NCBI RefSeq assembly: GCF_040719145.1
Contig: NZ_JBFDUZ010000001.1
Coordinates: 1,364,001 to 1,428,000, forward strand
Origin: Paenibacillus sp. JQZ6Y-1
GTDB lineage: Bacteria; Bacillota; Bacilli; Paenibacillales; Paenibacillaceae
Reading direction: 5' to 3'
DNA length: 64,000 bases
Positions 17,710-27,387 of this stretch are shown here, piece after piece (positions within the stretch are counted from its first letter, which is position 1; every line of letters starts with the position of its first letter). The notes below the pieces were generated by a model. The model ran no database searches. It saw nothing but the letters and a program-made list of their open reading frames with translations, and was not told the origin of the DNA. The translations under genes were made by a program, and so were the position numbers.

Positions 17710-20268
17710 ATGGGCGACAGAATGCAGAGGAGCAGTACGAATGTCTCTATAAATTTGGACGATACGGCAACGAGTCATGATCAAAGTATGAAGCAAAGAC
17801 CTGCTGACGATCTAGACAGCAACATGGATGCAGACACGCAGCGATTGACTGATGTGAATCAGGATGATTTGAAGCATATCTTTGCAGAGCATGTCTTCGG
17901 TATGCAAAATTCAGTATTGTATGTTTCAATTCGGCATCATAGCCCAGGCTGCTCCTACCATCTGTTGCAAACCATCGCCCGCTATCAGCCGGAGATTATA
18001 TTGATTGAAGGACCAGAAGCTGGCGATGCGCTCATTCCGGTGCTGGCTGACCCTGATACGGTCACGCCAGTCAGCTTGTATTATACGTATGAGCAGGGAG
18101 AGGAGCGCGCTGCTTTTTATTTTCCATTATTAGACTACTCGCCAGAGTATGTAGCGATTGGCGAGGCGGCGCGGCTTGGTATTCCGGCGAAATTTATTGA
18201 TCGTAATTATCGCCGCCGTCCAACTGCACAGACCGACTCTGATGGAGAAGCCTCTGTTTCGTATCAGGATGAACATTTACTGACAGGCTCTACCTTTATT
18301 CAGACCTTATGCCGCAAGCTGAATTGTCGCAGCTTTGACGAGCTGTGGGATCGTTGGTTTGAGAGCGGAGCGGCGAATATAGATACCTTTCAATATATGC
18401 AGGATGTGTTTGTATACTGCACCTTATCTCGTCTTTGCTATTCAACCTCTCAATTGGAGCAGGATGAAACGCTATCTCGTGAACGTCGTATGCTGCATCA
18501 TATTCAGACTGCACAAGCGCAATACAACAAAGTTCTGGTACTAACCGGCGGATTTCATACATATGGATTAATACAACACAATATTGCAGATAACGCGACT
18601 GTATCTGCTTCGCCGGACCCTATCGTACCATCTATCGATACGGAAAGTAGAAGCAAAAAAAATCGTGTGCCAGAGATGCGCGAACAGATATACCCGATGG
18701 TATATACCTTTCAGGAAGCAGACAGGCTGAATGGATATGCAAGCGGTATGCCGTATGTAGCGTATTATGATCAGCTATGGAAGCACATGAAAAACAATAC
18801 GACACATCCTGCGGCACAGAGCGCTATTTTGACGCTATCACGATTAGCGAAAGCATTGCGCAGGGAACAGGAAGCGGTCTCAACAAGTGATGCGATTGAA
18901 GCATACAGTTTATTTCAGGGATTAGCTATGCTGCGCGGACGACAGGAAGGCGGAGTATATGAGCTGCTGGACAGTGTGACTTCATGTTTTATCAAAGGCG
19001 AGCGCACCTTAGTATCAGACCGTCCGCTAGAGCAGCTAGAGATTCTATTAACCGGTGATCGGATTGGTGAAGTCGCGAAGAATCCATTTGCGGTGCCGAT
19101 TGTAGAGGATTTTAAGCGTCAGGCGGCAGCATGTACATTACAGCTTGGCACGACAGGACAACATAAAAAGGTACTGGATCTGTATACGCGCCCACAGCAT
19201 CGGCGAATTAGTCGTTTGCTGCATATCATGGAATTTCTAGGAACGGGGCTGGCGATACGCCAATCAGGACCGGATTGGATTACTTACAAAAACATCAATC
19301 TGATGCGCGAAACATGGACCTATTCGTATTCGTCCTACACAGAAGCGCGTTTGATTGAAAATTCCATTCACGGTGGAACACTGGCAATTGCAGCTACAAG
19401 ACGTGCTGAGCAAGAAGTAGATGCGTTATCGAAGCATGACAGTGGAGCAACAGCAGAATGGCTGCTGCGTGCACTATTGATGGGATTGGAGGACACTGCC
19501 ACCAAGCTGGTGGAGCAGACCCGTCAGGCGCTACGGCAGGATGGTAGCTTTTTATCCTTGTGCCGAGCGCTAAGTATGCTTGAGCGTATTCATGAGCATC
19601 GTCGATTGTTAGGACTGCGGGAACAGGATCAGGTGCTGCCAGAGCTGTTGCAGGAAGCGTATCATCAGGCGGTATCGGCTATCGATACACTTCAACAGGT
19701 GCATTCTGATGATCATAGCAAAGTAGTACAGGCGCTCAAGCAATTGTATATGCTGTCGCAAATCGAAACGGCTACGTTTCCGGCTGAACCGCTACATGAT
19801 CGCTTGTCTGAGCTGATGGATCAGACTACACTAGCTCCGGCGCTCGAAGGTGTTAGTGTCGCAATTCTATCGCGCAGTGGATATTTGCCAGAGCATGAGA
19901 TTACTGAACGGGCGCGTGCTTATATGCAAGGAACGCCAGAGCAGGTGAAGCATACCGCCGCTTATTTGCAAGGTGTATTTGCTGCTGCGAGGGATGCGTT
20001 CCTATATGAGCCTGCGTTGCTATCATCGTTAAATCAGCTGTTGTCCCAATTGCCACATGATGATTTTGTACAGATGATTCCAGAGCTGCGATTGGCATTT
20101 ACCTTCTTCACCCCTGCGGAAATGCAGATCATTGCTGGTAACGTTGCGAATTTGTATACCGTATCTACAGCAGAGTTGGAGCGACCGGGACTGGATGAAG
20201 CAATTTTGCAGCGCACCTCTGCATTGGATCAGGCGATACGGCAAGAAATGGAGCGATGGCGATTATGA
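17710..20268 (+). CDS. DUF5682 protein (YehM-like)
   Basis: This 852-residue protein is soluble and lacks a signal peptide. After a polar N-terminal stretch of about 55 residues comes the conserved DUF5682 opening: VSIRHHSPGCSYHLL followed by YQPEIILIEGPEAGDALIPVL. Further on is LVLTGGFHTYGL. Histidine/glutamate motifs of this type (RHHSP, EGP, GGFHT) recall the TraB/Tiki/EreA-type hydrolase fold, but this is only a motif resemblance. The rest is mainly helical. It lies 20 nt after the ATPase gene and overlaps the VWA gene by 4 bp (ATGA), so the three are co-translated. The family function is not known; its constant company with MoxR and VWA partners suggests it is an effector or client-handling subunit. 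Confidence 0.85.
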   Translation: MGDRMQRSSTNVSINLDDTATSHDQSMKQRPADDLDSNMDADTQRLTDVNQDDLKHIFAEHVFGMQNSVLYVSIRHHSPGCSYHLLQTIARYQPEIILIEGPEAGDALIPVLADPDTVTPVSLYYTYEQGEERAAFYFPLLDYSPEYVAIGEAARLGIPAKFIDRNYRRRPTAQTDSDGEASVSYQDEHLLTGSTFIQTLCRKLNCRSFDELWDRWFESGAANIDTFQYMQDVFVYCTLSRLCYSTSQLEQDETLSRERRMLHHIQTAQAQYNKVLVLTGGFHTYGLIQHNIADNATVSASPDPIVPSIDTESRSKKNRVPEMREQIYPMVYTFQEADRLNGYASGMPYVAYYDQLWKHMKNNTTHPAAQSAILTLSRLAKALRREQEAVSTSDAIEAYSLFQGLAMLRGRQEGGVYELLDSVTSCFIKGERTLVSDRPLEQLEILLTGDRIGEVAKNPFAVPIVEDFKRQAAACTLQLGTTGQHKKVLDLYTRPQHRRISRLLHIMEFLGTGLAIRQSGPDWITYKNINLMRETWTYSYSSYTEARLIENSIHGGTLAIAATRRAEQEVDALSKHDSGATAEWLLRALLMGLEDTATKLVEQTRQALRQDGSFLSLCRALSMLERIHEHRRLLGLREQDQVLPELLQEAYHQAVSAIDTLQQVHSDDHSKVVQALKQLYMLSQIETATFPAEPLHDRLSELMDQTTLAPALEGVSVAILSRSGYLPEHEITERARAYMQGTPEQVKHTAAYLQGVFAAARDAFLYEPALLSSLNQLLSQLPHDDFVQMIPELRLAFTFFTPAEMQIIAGNVANLYTVSTAELERPGLDEAILQRTSALDQAIRQEMERWRL

Positions 20269-21440
20269 GCGATCACGATCAACGCAATAGGGAAACGGAA
20301 CATGCCAAATTACAACGTCAAACCTTGAATCGCTGGCGCTTACTATTGGGCGAAGCAGCGGAGGAGCCGCTAAGTGAATCGGGGCAATACGATGCCCAGC
20401 AATTTGATTACCGAGAGATGGATGAAGTGCTTGGATATTTGTATGACCGCGAATATGGTGAGGAGCAGGGGTATCGAGAGCGTACAGGCGGACGTGGATC
20501 GTCCCAGCTGACCGTTCCCGGCTGGCTGGATCATATGCGACGTCTATTTCCCAAAGATACCGCTGAGATTCTGGAAAAGCAGGCATTGGATCGTTACGGG
20601 CTGAGCGAATTGTTATTTGATAAAAACGTATTGGAATCGCTGGAACCGAATATGACTTTGCTCAAACATATTATGCAATTCAAGGGTCGTATGAAGGGCG
20701 AAGTGCTGCATAGCGCCAGAGAAATTGTGCGTCGTGTAGTAGAGCAACTGCGCAAGCAGCTAGAGCAGGATATTCGCAGCAGTATTATCGGCAAACGCAG
20801 TCGGTATCAGAGCAGCAATGTACGCTCGCTTCGCAATCTGAATATCAAGAAAACGATTGAACGTAATCTGAAGAACTATGATCGTCGTCAGCGGCGGTTT
20901 ATCGTGGATCGACTGTACTTTGATGGTAATATTCGTTCGCATAACCGTTGGAATATTGTCATCGCCGTCGATGAGAGTGGTAGTATGCTGGATTCCGTTA
21001 TTTATAGTGCAGTCATGGCGAGTATCTTTTCCCAATTGGATACGCTTCGTACGAATCTGCTAATCTTCGATACGCAGGTCGTCGATCTGAGCGGTCAATT
21101 GGAAGATCCGGTCGATCTGCTGATGAGTGTACAGCTAGGTGGCGGGACACATATTGCCAAAGCGCTTCGCTATGGTGAAACGCTCATACAAGATCCTGCC
21201 CGCACAATCTTTATTCTAGTGAGTGATCTAGAGGAAGGATATCCGATGCAGCATATGTATGCCGCCTGTCACGATATTATGGAAGCTGGTAGTCGATTGA
21301 TTGTATTGCCAGCATTGAATTTTGAAGGAACGGCAGTGTATAACCGTCATGCGGCGCGTCGTTTGACAGATATGGGCGCACAGGTTGCCGCTATAACGCC
21401 GAATCGTTTAGCAGAGTGGATTGGTCAAATTATTCATTAA
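20265..21440 (+). CDS. VWA-domain protein (YehP-like), partner of the MoxR ATPase
   Basis: This 391-residue protein has a charged helical N-terminal half and a C-terminal von Willebrand A domain. The metal-site (MIDAS) motif DESGSM is at 236-241 in NIVIAVDESGSM, with GGGTHIAKAL supplying the conserved threonine and ILVSDLEEG the later aspartate. VWA proteins of this type bind clients or the AAA+ ring in a metal-dependent way. The start at 20265 forms an ATGA overlap with the stop of the DUF5682 gene; an ATG at 20256 is possible but only 2 nt from GGAG. It is followed 39 nt later by the DUF4132 gene. Confidence 0.9.
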   Translation: MSDHDQRNRETEHAKLQRQTLNRWRLLLGEAAEEPLSESGQYDAQQFDYREMDEVLGYLYDREYGEEQGYRERTGGRGSSQLTVPGWLDHMRRLFPKDTAEILEKQALDRYGLSELLFDKNVLESLEPNMTLLKHIMQFKGRMKGEVLHSAREIVRRVVEQLRKQLEQDIRSSIIGKRSRYQSSNVRSLRNLNIKKTIERNLKNYDRRQRRFIVDRLYFDGNIRSHNRWNIVIAVDESGSMLDSVIYSAVMASIFSQLDTLRTNLLIFDTQVVDLSGQLEDPVDLLMSVQLGGGTHIAKALRYGETLIQDPARTIFILVSDLEEGYPMQHMYAACHDIMEAGSRLIVLPALNFEGTAVYNRHAARRLTDMGAQVAAITPNRLAEWIGQIIH

Positions 21441-21479
21441 GTAATCCTAATACCTTCTGAATATAGGAAAGGGGAATAG

Positions 21480-24400
21480 ATGATGTTAAACCAAACTTCA
21501 ATTGATCCGTTGTTAGAGAAATTTGCTCGTCATTGCTCGGAGGAATATTCCAAAACGACCGACCGCAAGCAGGAGATTCTGGATTATATTACGGGTGCAA
21601 CAGATACGATGCCCGATATGATGAAGCATTCCAATCAGTACGCCTATCAGACATTTGAAGCGCTAAACAAGTTATCTAAAAAAGAACGTAATGATGCCTT
21701 TTATCGTGCCGCTTCGCTTGTTTTACATACATCCAACACGTGGGATGGATATTATTATAACAATTGGTACGTATTTGAATTGTGTATGAATAGCAGTATG
21801 ACTCCGCTTACGCTAGGCAGTCGTACGCAATCGTGGGAAAAGGCAGAGCAGGAAGGGCGCTCTGCGCTGCAAGCGCTTGTCCGATATGCAGGTCAAGACA
21901 TTGTCGAAAAAGGTATCGATTTTTTATTGTCTAATAGCGATCTAAAACAGCCGTCAAACGCACTTAAAACGAAAGGTAATCAAGTTGCCCGTATTGATTA
22001 TGCGGTGCAATTATTACTATTGCTGCATCTCTATCGTGCATGGGATGAGAAGCATGTAGAGAAAATCACCAAGCAGCTACCGCCGCTATTGCAATATGTA
22101 CTATGGCAAGACAGCAAAAAGCTGGATCGTGAATTGCAGCAGATGTTACAAACGGTACTGCCTGTGCGGTTGACTCAGTACATTATGGCTTCCGATCTCG
22201 ATCTCGATGCCGATTTTCTGCAAAACCAGCGCGAAGCAGAATGGAAACATCGTTTTCCTTCAACAAAACCATCCAAACAAACGATCAAAAGTGAACTTGT
22301 TTATCGCGAACTGGTGTATGTGCATACTGCGTTCTTTTACATTTTGACGCTGCATGGCGGCAAATCCAATCTATTGAAGCAGCCAGATCAGATTGCACAG
22401 CAGCTACTGAATACCATTCGTAGCTTGCATGAAGCTCTACCGCTGGAAACCAGACAATATTTAACCCTGCTGTCCAACCGTAAAGAGGATGTATCGACAT
22501 TGGTAGACGGCATCGTCTCGTTGGAGCAGCCGTATGGTTTGATTGAATTGATCCGTAATGAGCTTAATAATTACTCTACCTTATGGAATCATGTGCGCAA
22601 TGCGATCACTGCGAATCCTCAGGTCAGTGAGCATGCGATGGCGATTTCGCGCAATGCAGCTACGCGCGCTTTGATCTTCAAGGTGCTGCTGGATGCGGGT
22701 CATGTGCAATCACCCAATGCACAGGCACAGTTGGAGCAGCTTGTGCTGCAAACGCTCGAAGATCGACTGGACAGCAACAAGTCAGGGCAAACGCTGGCAA
22801 GCTATTTAAAAGGAGAATTGAGTCTAGCCGATATACACAACAATCAAAATGTACGTACGCTGTGGATCAATGATCACCGCAATTCAAAAGCAAGTCAGAT
22901 TTTGCTCGTCATTTCCTATCTGCCAGTACACTCGGAGCTATTTCGCCGGTTCCTGATTGCTATTACCCAACCGGATATTCCATTGCTGAATATACTGTCG
23001 ACCCTGTATCGCGCACCGTTTTTTGAAAGCTCTGACGTGCTGAAGACGTACAGTGACGATCCAGAGGTGAATACGGATGAATTGCTGACAAATGTATTGC
23101 AATTACAGGGACGTCCAGAATATTACTATGTATCGGTACCAATCTCGGAATATACATCCATCGTACAGACATACATCCCCCAAAGCTTGCAGCAGTACAG
23201 CAAGCTACCGCTTGATGGACGTACGTTGGTATTAGAAACGCTCTATGAGGCACAGGAACAGTTGGACCTCAAGCAGCAAGCGGAAGCGCTGCGTCTTGGT
23301 CTGGGTGATTCATCCAAAAAAATCAATGGGCTGGCGCGCTCACAGTTTGCTCGTCGCGTAGATGATGAATTGTACACTGCCGTTTATAGTCAAGAGAAAA
23401 AGGCTTCAGTCAAAGAATGGATTTTGGATTCGCTGCGTCATCTAGACAATGCTAGTGATCTCTATACCGAGCTGCTGAAAAAGGAAAAATCGCAAGGTTT
23501 CCGCGATTTGATCGAGGTACTTATCCATACAGCGGATCAGCCGCCAGAGGTCGCACATGCTGCCATTGCGGCAAAAACAGATGCGAAAAAACTGAGCCGT
23601 ATTCAATGGTTACCCATCGACATGTTACCGCAGCTGCAACGACCGGATGGTACGCCGCTGGATGATCAGATTAAGCGTTATTTGCTGCTGCAATCCCTTG
23701 ATTTTACAACATCGCCGAACGAGCGCCTGCATGAAGTAAAGGACTATGCTTCCAAGCAATCGTTAGCTGATTTTGCCTTGGAACTGGTGCAGCTATGGTT
23801 GCAGCAGGGAGCACCTGCTAAAGAGAAGTGGACGCTATATCTGGCAGCTTTATTCGGTGATCGACGTCTGATCAATATGCTCGGGAGTCAGATCAAGGAT
23901 TGGTCTGAAAATAGCCGTGGGGCGATCGCTGCCGAAGCTGTGCGTGTTCTCGCTTATCTGAATGATACTGCCGCCTTGATGCTAATTGAACAGTTGTCTC
24001 GTACGATCAAAAACCGTCAGGTCAAAACTGCTGCTGCCGAATCTTTACATTTGGCTGCGGAAAATATGAATCTAACGCCAGAGCAGTTGGCAGACCGTCT
24101 AGTTACTACACTGGGTCTGGACAGCAAGGGCGAATTGGAATTGAGCTATGGCGAGCGTGCATTTACGGTGAAGGTAAATAGCGATCTGCAACTGAGTGTG
24201 ATCAATCAGGAAAATGGCAAAATCGTCAAAAGTCTGCCTGCCGCTGCTCAGAAGGCTGACGAGACTCTGGTGAAGCAGTCCAAGTCTACCTTTACCCAAT
24301 TGAAAAAAGACCTCAAAACCATGGTTACCTTGCAGGCACAGCGTCTGGAGGAATCGTTATCCAAACGTCGTCTATGGACAACGGATGAATGGACCGATTT

Positions 24401-25049
24401 GTTTGTGCAAAACATCATCATGCGTCAGTTTGCGGTTAGTCTCATCTGGGGCGTATATACAAATGATACGCTGACGACAACATTCCGCTATATGGATGAC
24501 GGTACATTCAACACGGTCGATGAGGATGAATACGAGCTGGAGCAGGGTGGACAGATCGGTCTCGTACATCCGCTGGAATTGGAACCACAACTACTGGCAG
24601 ATTGGAAGACACAACTGGAAGATTACGAAGTGGTACAGCCATTTACCCAATTGGAGCGTCGCACTTATTTGCCGGAGGATGAGGAGCTACAGCGCCGCGA
24701 ATGGACGGGTGTACCCAAAGGGGAATATTCGCCGACTGGTTTCCCCAAAGCATTGGAGCGTTATGGATGGTTCAAAGGAGAGGCGCAGGATGGAGGCTTC
24801 TACGACGAACTATACAAGCAGTATGATCATCTGATTGCCGAATTGCGATTTAGCGGAACGAGCATTTCGTACTATGAAGGTATGGACGACATTTCACTGG
24901 AAGAATTACGCTTTTACAAAAATGACGAGCGGGGTCAACGTCATCACTACTATTCTCCAGAAAAAGCAGCACTGCTAGTAGACGTACCGGATCGTGTATT
25001 TAGCGAAACGGTGTATGATATACTGCGTGCAGCAGGCGAAGTGGATTGA
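21480..25049 (+). CDS. DUF4132 protein (YehI/MolR-like), 1189 residues
   Basis: This large soluble protein consists mostly of helical, HEAT-like repeat sequence (for example GAIAAEAVRVLAYLNDTAALMLIEQL near 815-840) and ends in a DUF4132-type domain. That domain starts around LWTTDEWTDLFVQNIIMRQFAVSLIWGVY and finishes with YGWFKGEAQDGGFYDEL and SFYEGMDD-like sequence. E. coli YehI (MolR) has the same C-terminal domain. The WGR domain reported for several relatives was not seen here. The start is one of two adjacent ATGs (21480, 21483) behind GGAAAGGGG. The product is probably a scaffold or client-recognition subunit; there is no catalytic motif to name. Confidence 0.85.
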   Translation: MMLNQTSIDPLLEKFARHCSEEYSKTTDRKQEILDYITGATDTMPDMMKHSNQYAYQTFEALNKLSKKERNDAFYRAASLVLHTSNTWDGYYYNNWYVFELCMNSSMTPLTLGSRTQSWEKAEQEGRSALQALVRYAGQDIVEKGIDFLLSNSDLKQPSNALKTKGNQVARIDYAVQLLLLLHLYRAWDEKHVEKITKQLPPLLQYVLWQDSKKLDRELQQMLQTVLPVRLTQYIMASDLDLDADFLQNQREAEWKHRFPSTKPSKQTIKSELVYRELVYVHTAFFYILTLHGGKSNLLKQPDQIAQQLLNTIRSLHEALPLETRQYLTLLSNRKEDVSTLVDGIVSLEQPYGLIELIRNELNNYSTLWNHVRNAITANPQVSEHAMAISRNAATRALIFKVLLDAGHVQSPNAQAQLEQLVLQTLEDRLDSNKSGQTLASYLKGELSLADIHNNQNVRTLWINDHRNSKASQILLVISYLPVHSELFRRFLIAITQPDIPLLNILSTLYRAPFFESSDVLKTYSDDPEVNTDELLTNVLQLQGRPEYYYVSVPISEYTSIVQTYIPQSLQQYSKLPLDGRTLVLETLYEAQEQLDLKQQAEALRLGLGDSSKKINGLARSQFARRVDDELYTAVYSQEKKASVKEWILDSLRHLDNASDLYTELLKKEKSQGFRDLIEVLIHTADQPPEVAHAAIAAKTDAKKLSRIQWLPIDMLPQLQRPDGTPLDDQIKRYLLLQSLDFTTSPNERLHEVKDYASKQSLADFALELVQLWLQQGAPAKEKWTLYLAALFGDRRLINMLGSQIKDWSENSRGAIAAEAVRVLAYLNDTAALMLIEQLSRTIKNRQVKTAAAESLHLAAENMNLTPEQLADRLVTTLGLDSKGELELSYGERAFTVKVNSDLQLSVINQENGKIVKSLPAAAQKADETLVKQSKSTFTQLKKDLKTMVTLQAQRLEESLSKRRLWTTDEWTDLFVQNIIMRQFAVSLIWGVYTNDTLTTTFRYMDDGTFNTVDEDEYELEQGGQIGLVHPLELEPQLLADWKTQLEDYEVVQPFTQLERRTYLPEDEELQRREWTGVPKGEYSPTGFPKALERYGWFKGEAQDGGFYDELYKQYDHLIAELRFSGTSISYYEGMDDISLEELRFYKNDERGQRHHYYSPEKAALLVDVPDRVFSETVYDILRAAGEVD

Positions 25050-25118
25050 TCTCAGCTCGCTTGAATTTTAACTGTACATCGATTGCTCAACCCAATCTCG
25101 GCGGAGGTAAATACACGT

Positions 25119-26918
25119 ATGGAACCCTTTGAAAGCCGATTCCAGCAGTTCCTTGCTGGCTGTACTGAAGATTATTTGATTCGTTATGCGAATAAAGGAT
25201 TGTATAATCGTGCACAAAAAGATATGGATAAAGGTATCACAGTGGACTATGAATGGACAGACAATGAGCGAGTACAAGCGACGTTAAGCGATGGCATTGT
25301 AGTTCAGCTGTCTTATCAAATAGAGCAATGTGAATGTAGCTGCCCAGCTGAACAGCTATGCAAACATATATTAATTGCTATTCTGTACCATCAACGCCAC
25401 CATCAGATCGGTACTGGTACTGGTACTGATTCAGATGTGGGGATGATAGAAAGGGATATAAACGAAGAATCTCCCGTGTATTCGGATAACGTCCCTGCGT
25501 CTGAAACTTTAGCTGAACAGCATAGTAAACATAGTCATAGCCAAGCGAATTCAGAAGAGTCAGCCCTCACAGAGCGGTTCCGTTGGTTGCTGGATACTCC
25601 ACTTTCCCAGTTACTACAGTCATTTACAACCGCTCAACTGGAAGAAGCGGAATTTAGACTTGCACGTCCACAAGGTATTGAACTACTCTATGACACTTTG
25701 CTAACCGTGAGGCTGATCGATTATGGAGTGGAGGTTTCTTTTCGCAATGACCCTCACGCTGATCCTGCTCAGGCGTTATGTACAGTGAAAGGAAAGGACG
25801 CTCTGTTATACAAATTGGAAGCATTGCTTCGGTATCGTCAGCATCAAGGCTTGCAGGATCAGCCTATGTTGGAACAGCACATGTATAGCTTTGCATCACA
25901 TCCGCAAGTCATGAAGGAATGCCGTGAATTGTTCGGTGAATGGCTACAAACAGGGTTGGCACGACTGCCACAGACGATGACGGCACGACTAGAAACGCTG
26001 GCGGTTGCTGCGCATAGTGAAGCATTGCCGAATTTGGAAAGTATGCTGCGTGGAATTCAAGGCGAGTTGGAGTTGTTTTTTGCCCGCCATGTGCGGTTTA
26101 ATATGAGTATTTTGCTGAATCGGTTAACCTCGGCTTATTTGACATTAGAAGCATGGGAGCAGGAGCAATCTCCGGCGCGACGTGCTGAATTGGCAGGCAG
26201 CTTCCGTAGCAAATATTACCGTATACCGATACTGGAATTGTATGGAATCGGAGCGGAGCCGTGGGAGACACTTTCCGGTTATAAAGGCATTACGTATTAT
26301 TTGTACAGTCTGACTGATCGGCAAATCTACACCTACAGCGATACGCGTCCGGTCTATTATGAAGCCAATTCATTTCAGTACCAGTCGCAGTATAATCAAT
26401 CCTGTCCGTGGCGAGCCAATTTGCCATTACGACAACTGAGTCAAGAGCAGTGGATCTTTCGCGGGATCAAGGCGAATCGAGATTATCGCCTGTCTGCTAG
26501 TGATAGTAGCGGGATGGAACAACAACCTCGACATGCGGTAGAAGAGGTGGATTTTGGCGCTTATACGCTATCCTCAGTAGAACAGCTGCATCATACGCTA
26601 CAGCCTTCCTTGTTTGGTGAGAAGAAAATGTCGTTGCATATGCTGCAACTTTCATCCATACAGTCTGTGCAGTTTGATCGTCTAACCCAGACTACGATCA
26701 TTACAGCGCAAACGCCTGCTGAAGAATCGGTGTCCTTGATCATTCCAGATCATCCTGAATGGCGTACCATGGTGCAGGAATTGGAACGCAGCACGTCTTT
26801 TCGTAGCCTGATTGATTGTTACGCATTGGTGCAGAGTGATGGGGTGAATTTGTATCCGGTTAGTTTTTTACAACAGGATCGTTTGATTAACTTAAAGCTG
26901 GATGGCGCACACTCATGA
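25119..26918 (+). CDS. SWIM zinc-finger protein (YehQ-like)
   Basis: This 599-residue protein has a SWIM zinc finger near its N terminus: CECSC at 71-75 followed by C81 and H83, fitting CxC...CxH. SWIM fingers bind DNA, RNA or proteins. After the finger is a low-complexity polar stretch of about 60 residues (Gly/Thr/Asp/Ser/Glu rich), then a long domain without motifs I recognise. The ATG at 25119 lies 11 nt after GGAGG; the 12 in-frame codons upstream have no ribosome site. It is the fifth conserved gene of the yeh-like set, and its end overlaps the reading frame of the next small gene. Confidence 0.87.
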   Translation: MEPFESRFQQFLAGCTEDYLIRYANKGLYNRAQKDMDKGITVDYEWTDNERVQATLSDGIVVQLSYQIEQCECSCPAEQLCKHILIAILYHQRHHQIGTGTGTDSDVGMIERDINEESPVYSDNVPASETLAEQHSKHSHSQANSEESALTERFRWLLDTPLSQLLQSFTTAQLEEAEFRLARPQGIELLYDTLLTVRLIDYGVEVSFRNDPHADPAQALCTVKGKDALLYKLEALLRYRQHQGLQDQPMLEQHMYSFASHPQVMKECRELFGEWLQTGLARLPQTMTARLETLAVAAHSEALPNLESMLRGIQGELELFFARHVRFNMSILLNRLTSAYLTLEAWEQEQSPARRAELAGSFRSKYYRIPILELYGIGAEPWETLSGYKGITYYLYSLTDRQIYTYSDTRPVYYEANSFQYQSQYNQSCPWRANLPLRQLSQEQWIFRGIKANRDYRLSASDSSGMEQQPRHAVEEVDFGAYTLSSVEQLHHTLQPSLFGEKKMSLHMLQLSSIQSVQFDRLTQTTIITAQTPAEESVSLIIPDHPEWRTMVQELERSTSFRSLIDCYALVQSDGVNLYPVSFLQQDRLINLKLDGAHS

Positions 26919-26949
26919 AAAGTGTATGAACAAAAGGGAGGCGGCACCA

Positions 26950-27231
26950 TTGAATATCGCTGAACAATTGCTGTCTGATCTGAATCATTGGCTGCACGGC
27001 GTATTGCTGCGTGGTGTCAATCAATTGCCCGTGGAAGAACTAGCGCAATTGGAATCGATGGAGCAGATCGCTTCTTCGCTGGGCATGGATACACTAGCAG
27101 AGCTGCTTCATCAACAGCAAGATCAAATGCGTAATTATCTACTGCATGCTGGTGAACAGCAGGCTGTGATGGCAGTGTTTTTTCGGTTAAGTGCATATGC
27201 ACGCATGGCAGAAGGCTCATTCACATCGTAA
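26950..27231 (+). CDS. Small helical protein of unknown function at the end of the yeh-like operon
   Basis: The product has 93 residues if it starts at TTG 26950, which stands 8 nt after AAGGGAGG. An in-frame ATG at 26926 and an open frame back to 26902 are weaker choices. The sequence is helical and leucine/glutamine rich (IAEQLLSDLNHWLHGVLLRG; LAELLHQQQDQMRNYLL) with no known motif. It begins 31 nt after the SWIM gene and ends before a strong terminator, so it belongs to the same transcript. I do not recognise a relative in the E. coli locus. Confidence 0.7.
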   Translation: MNIAEQLLSDLNHWLHGVLLRGVNQLPVEELAQLESMEQIASSLGMDTLAELLHQQQDQMRNYLLHAGEQQAVMAVFFRLSAYARMAEGSFTS

Positions 27232-27300
27232 GCATCAATGTTGTGTATGGATGAATCCTATTGTTATACAAACAATATGCGATATGAATACTATCATTAT

Positions 27301-27357
27301 AAAAAGCCGGAACATAGCAGATGGAGTGGATTCCATCTGTCGTGTTCCGGCTTTTTT
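27301..27357. terminator. Bidirectional terminator between the yeh-like operon and the WYL genes
   Basis: AAAAAGCCGGAACA (27301-27314) pairs with TGTTCCGGCTTTTTT (27343-27357), and an inner CAGATGGA/TCCATCTG stem adds stability. A-runs and T-runs flank both sides, so it serves the forward operon and the converging WYL genes. Confidence 0.92.
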
Positions 27358-27387
27358 GTAGGATAATCTGTCTGCCTATCAGCAATA

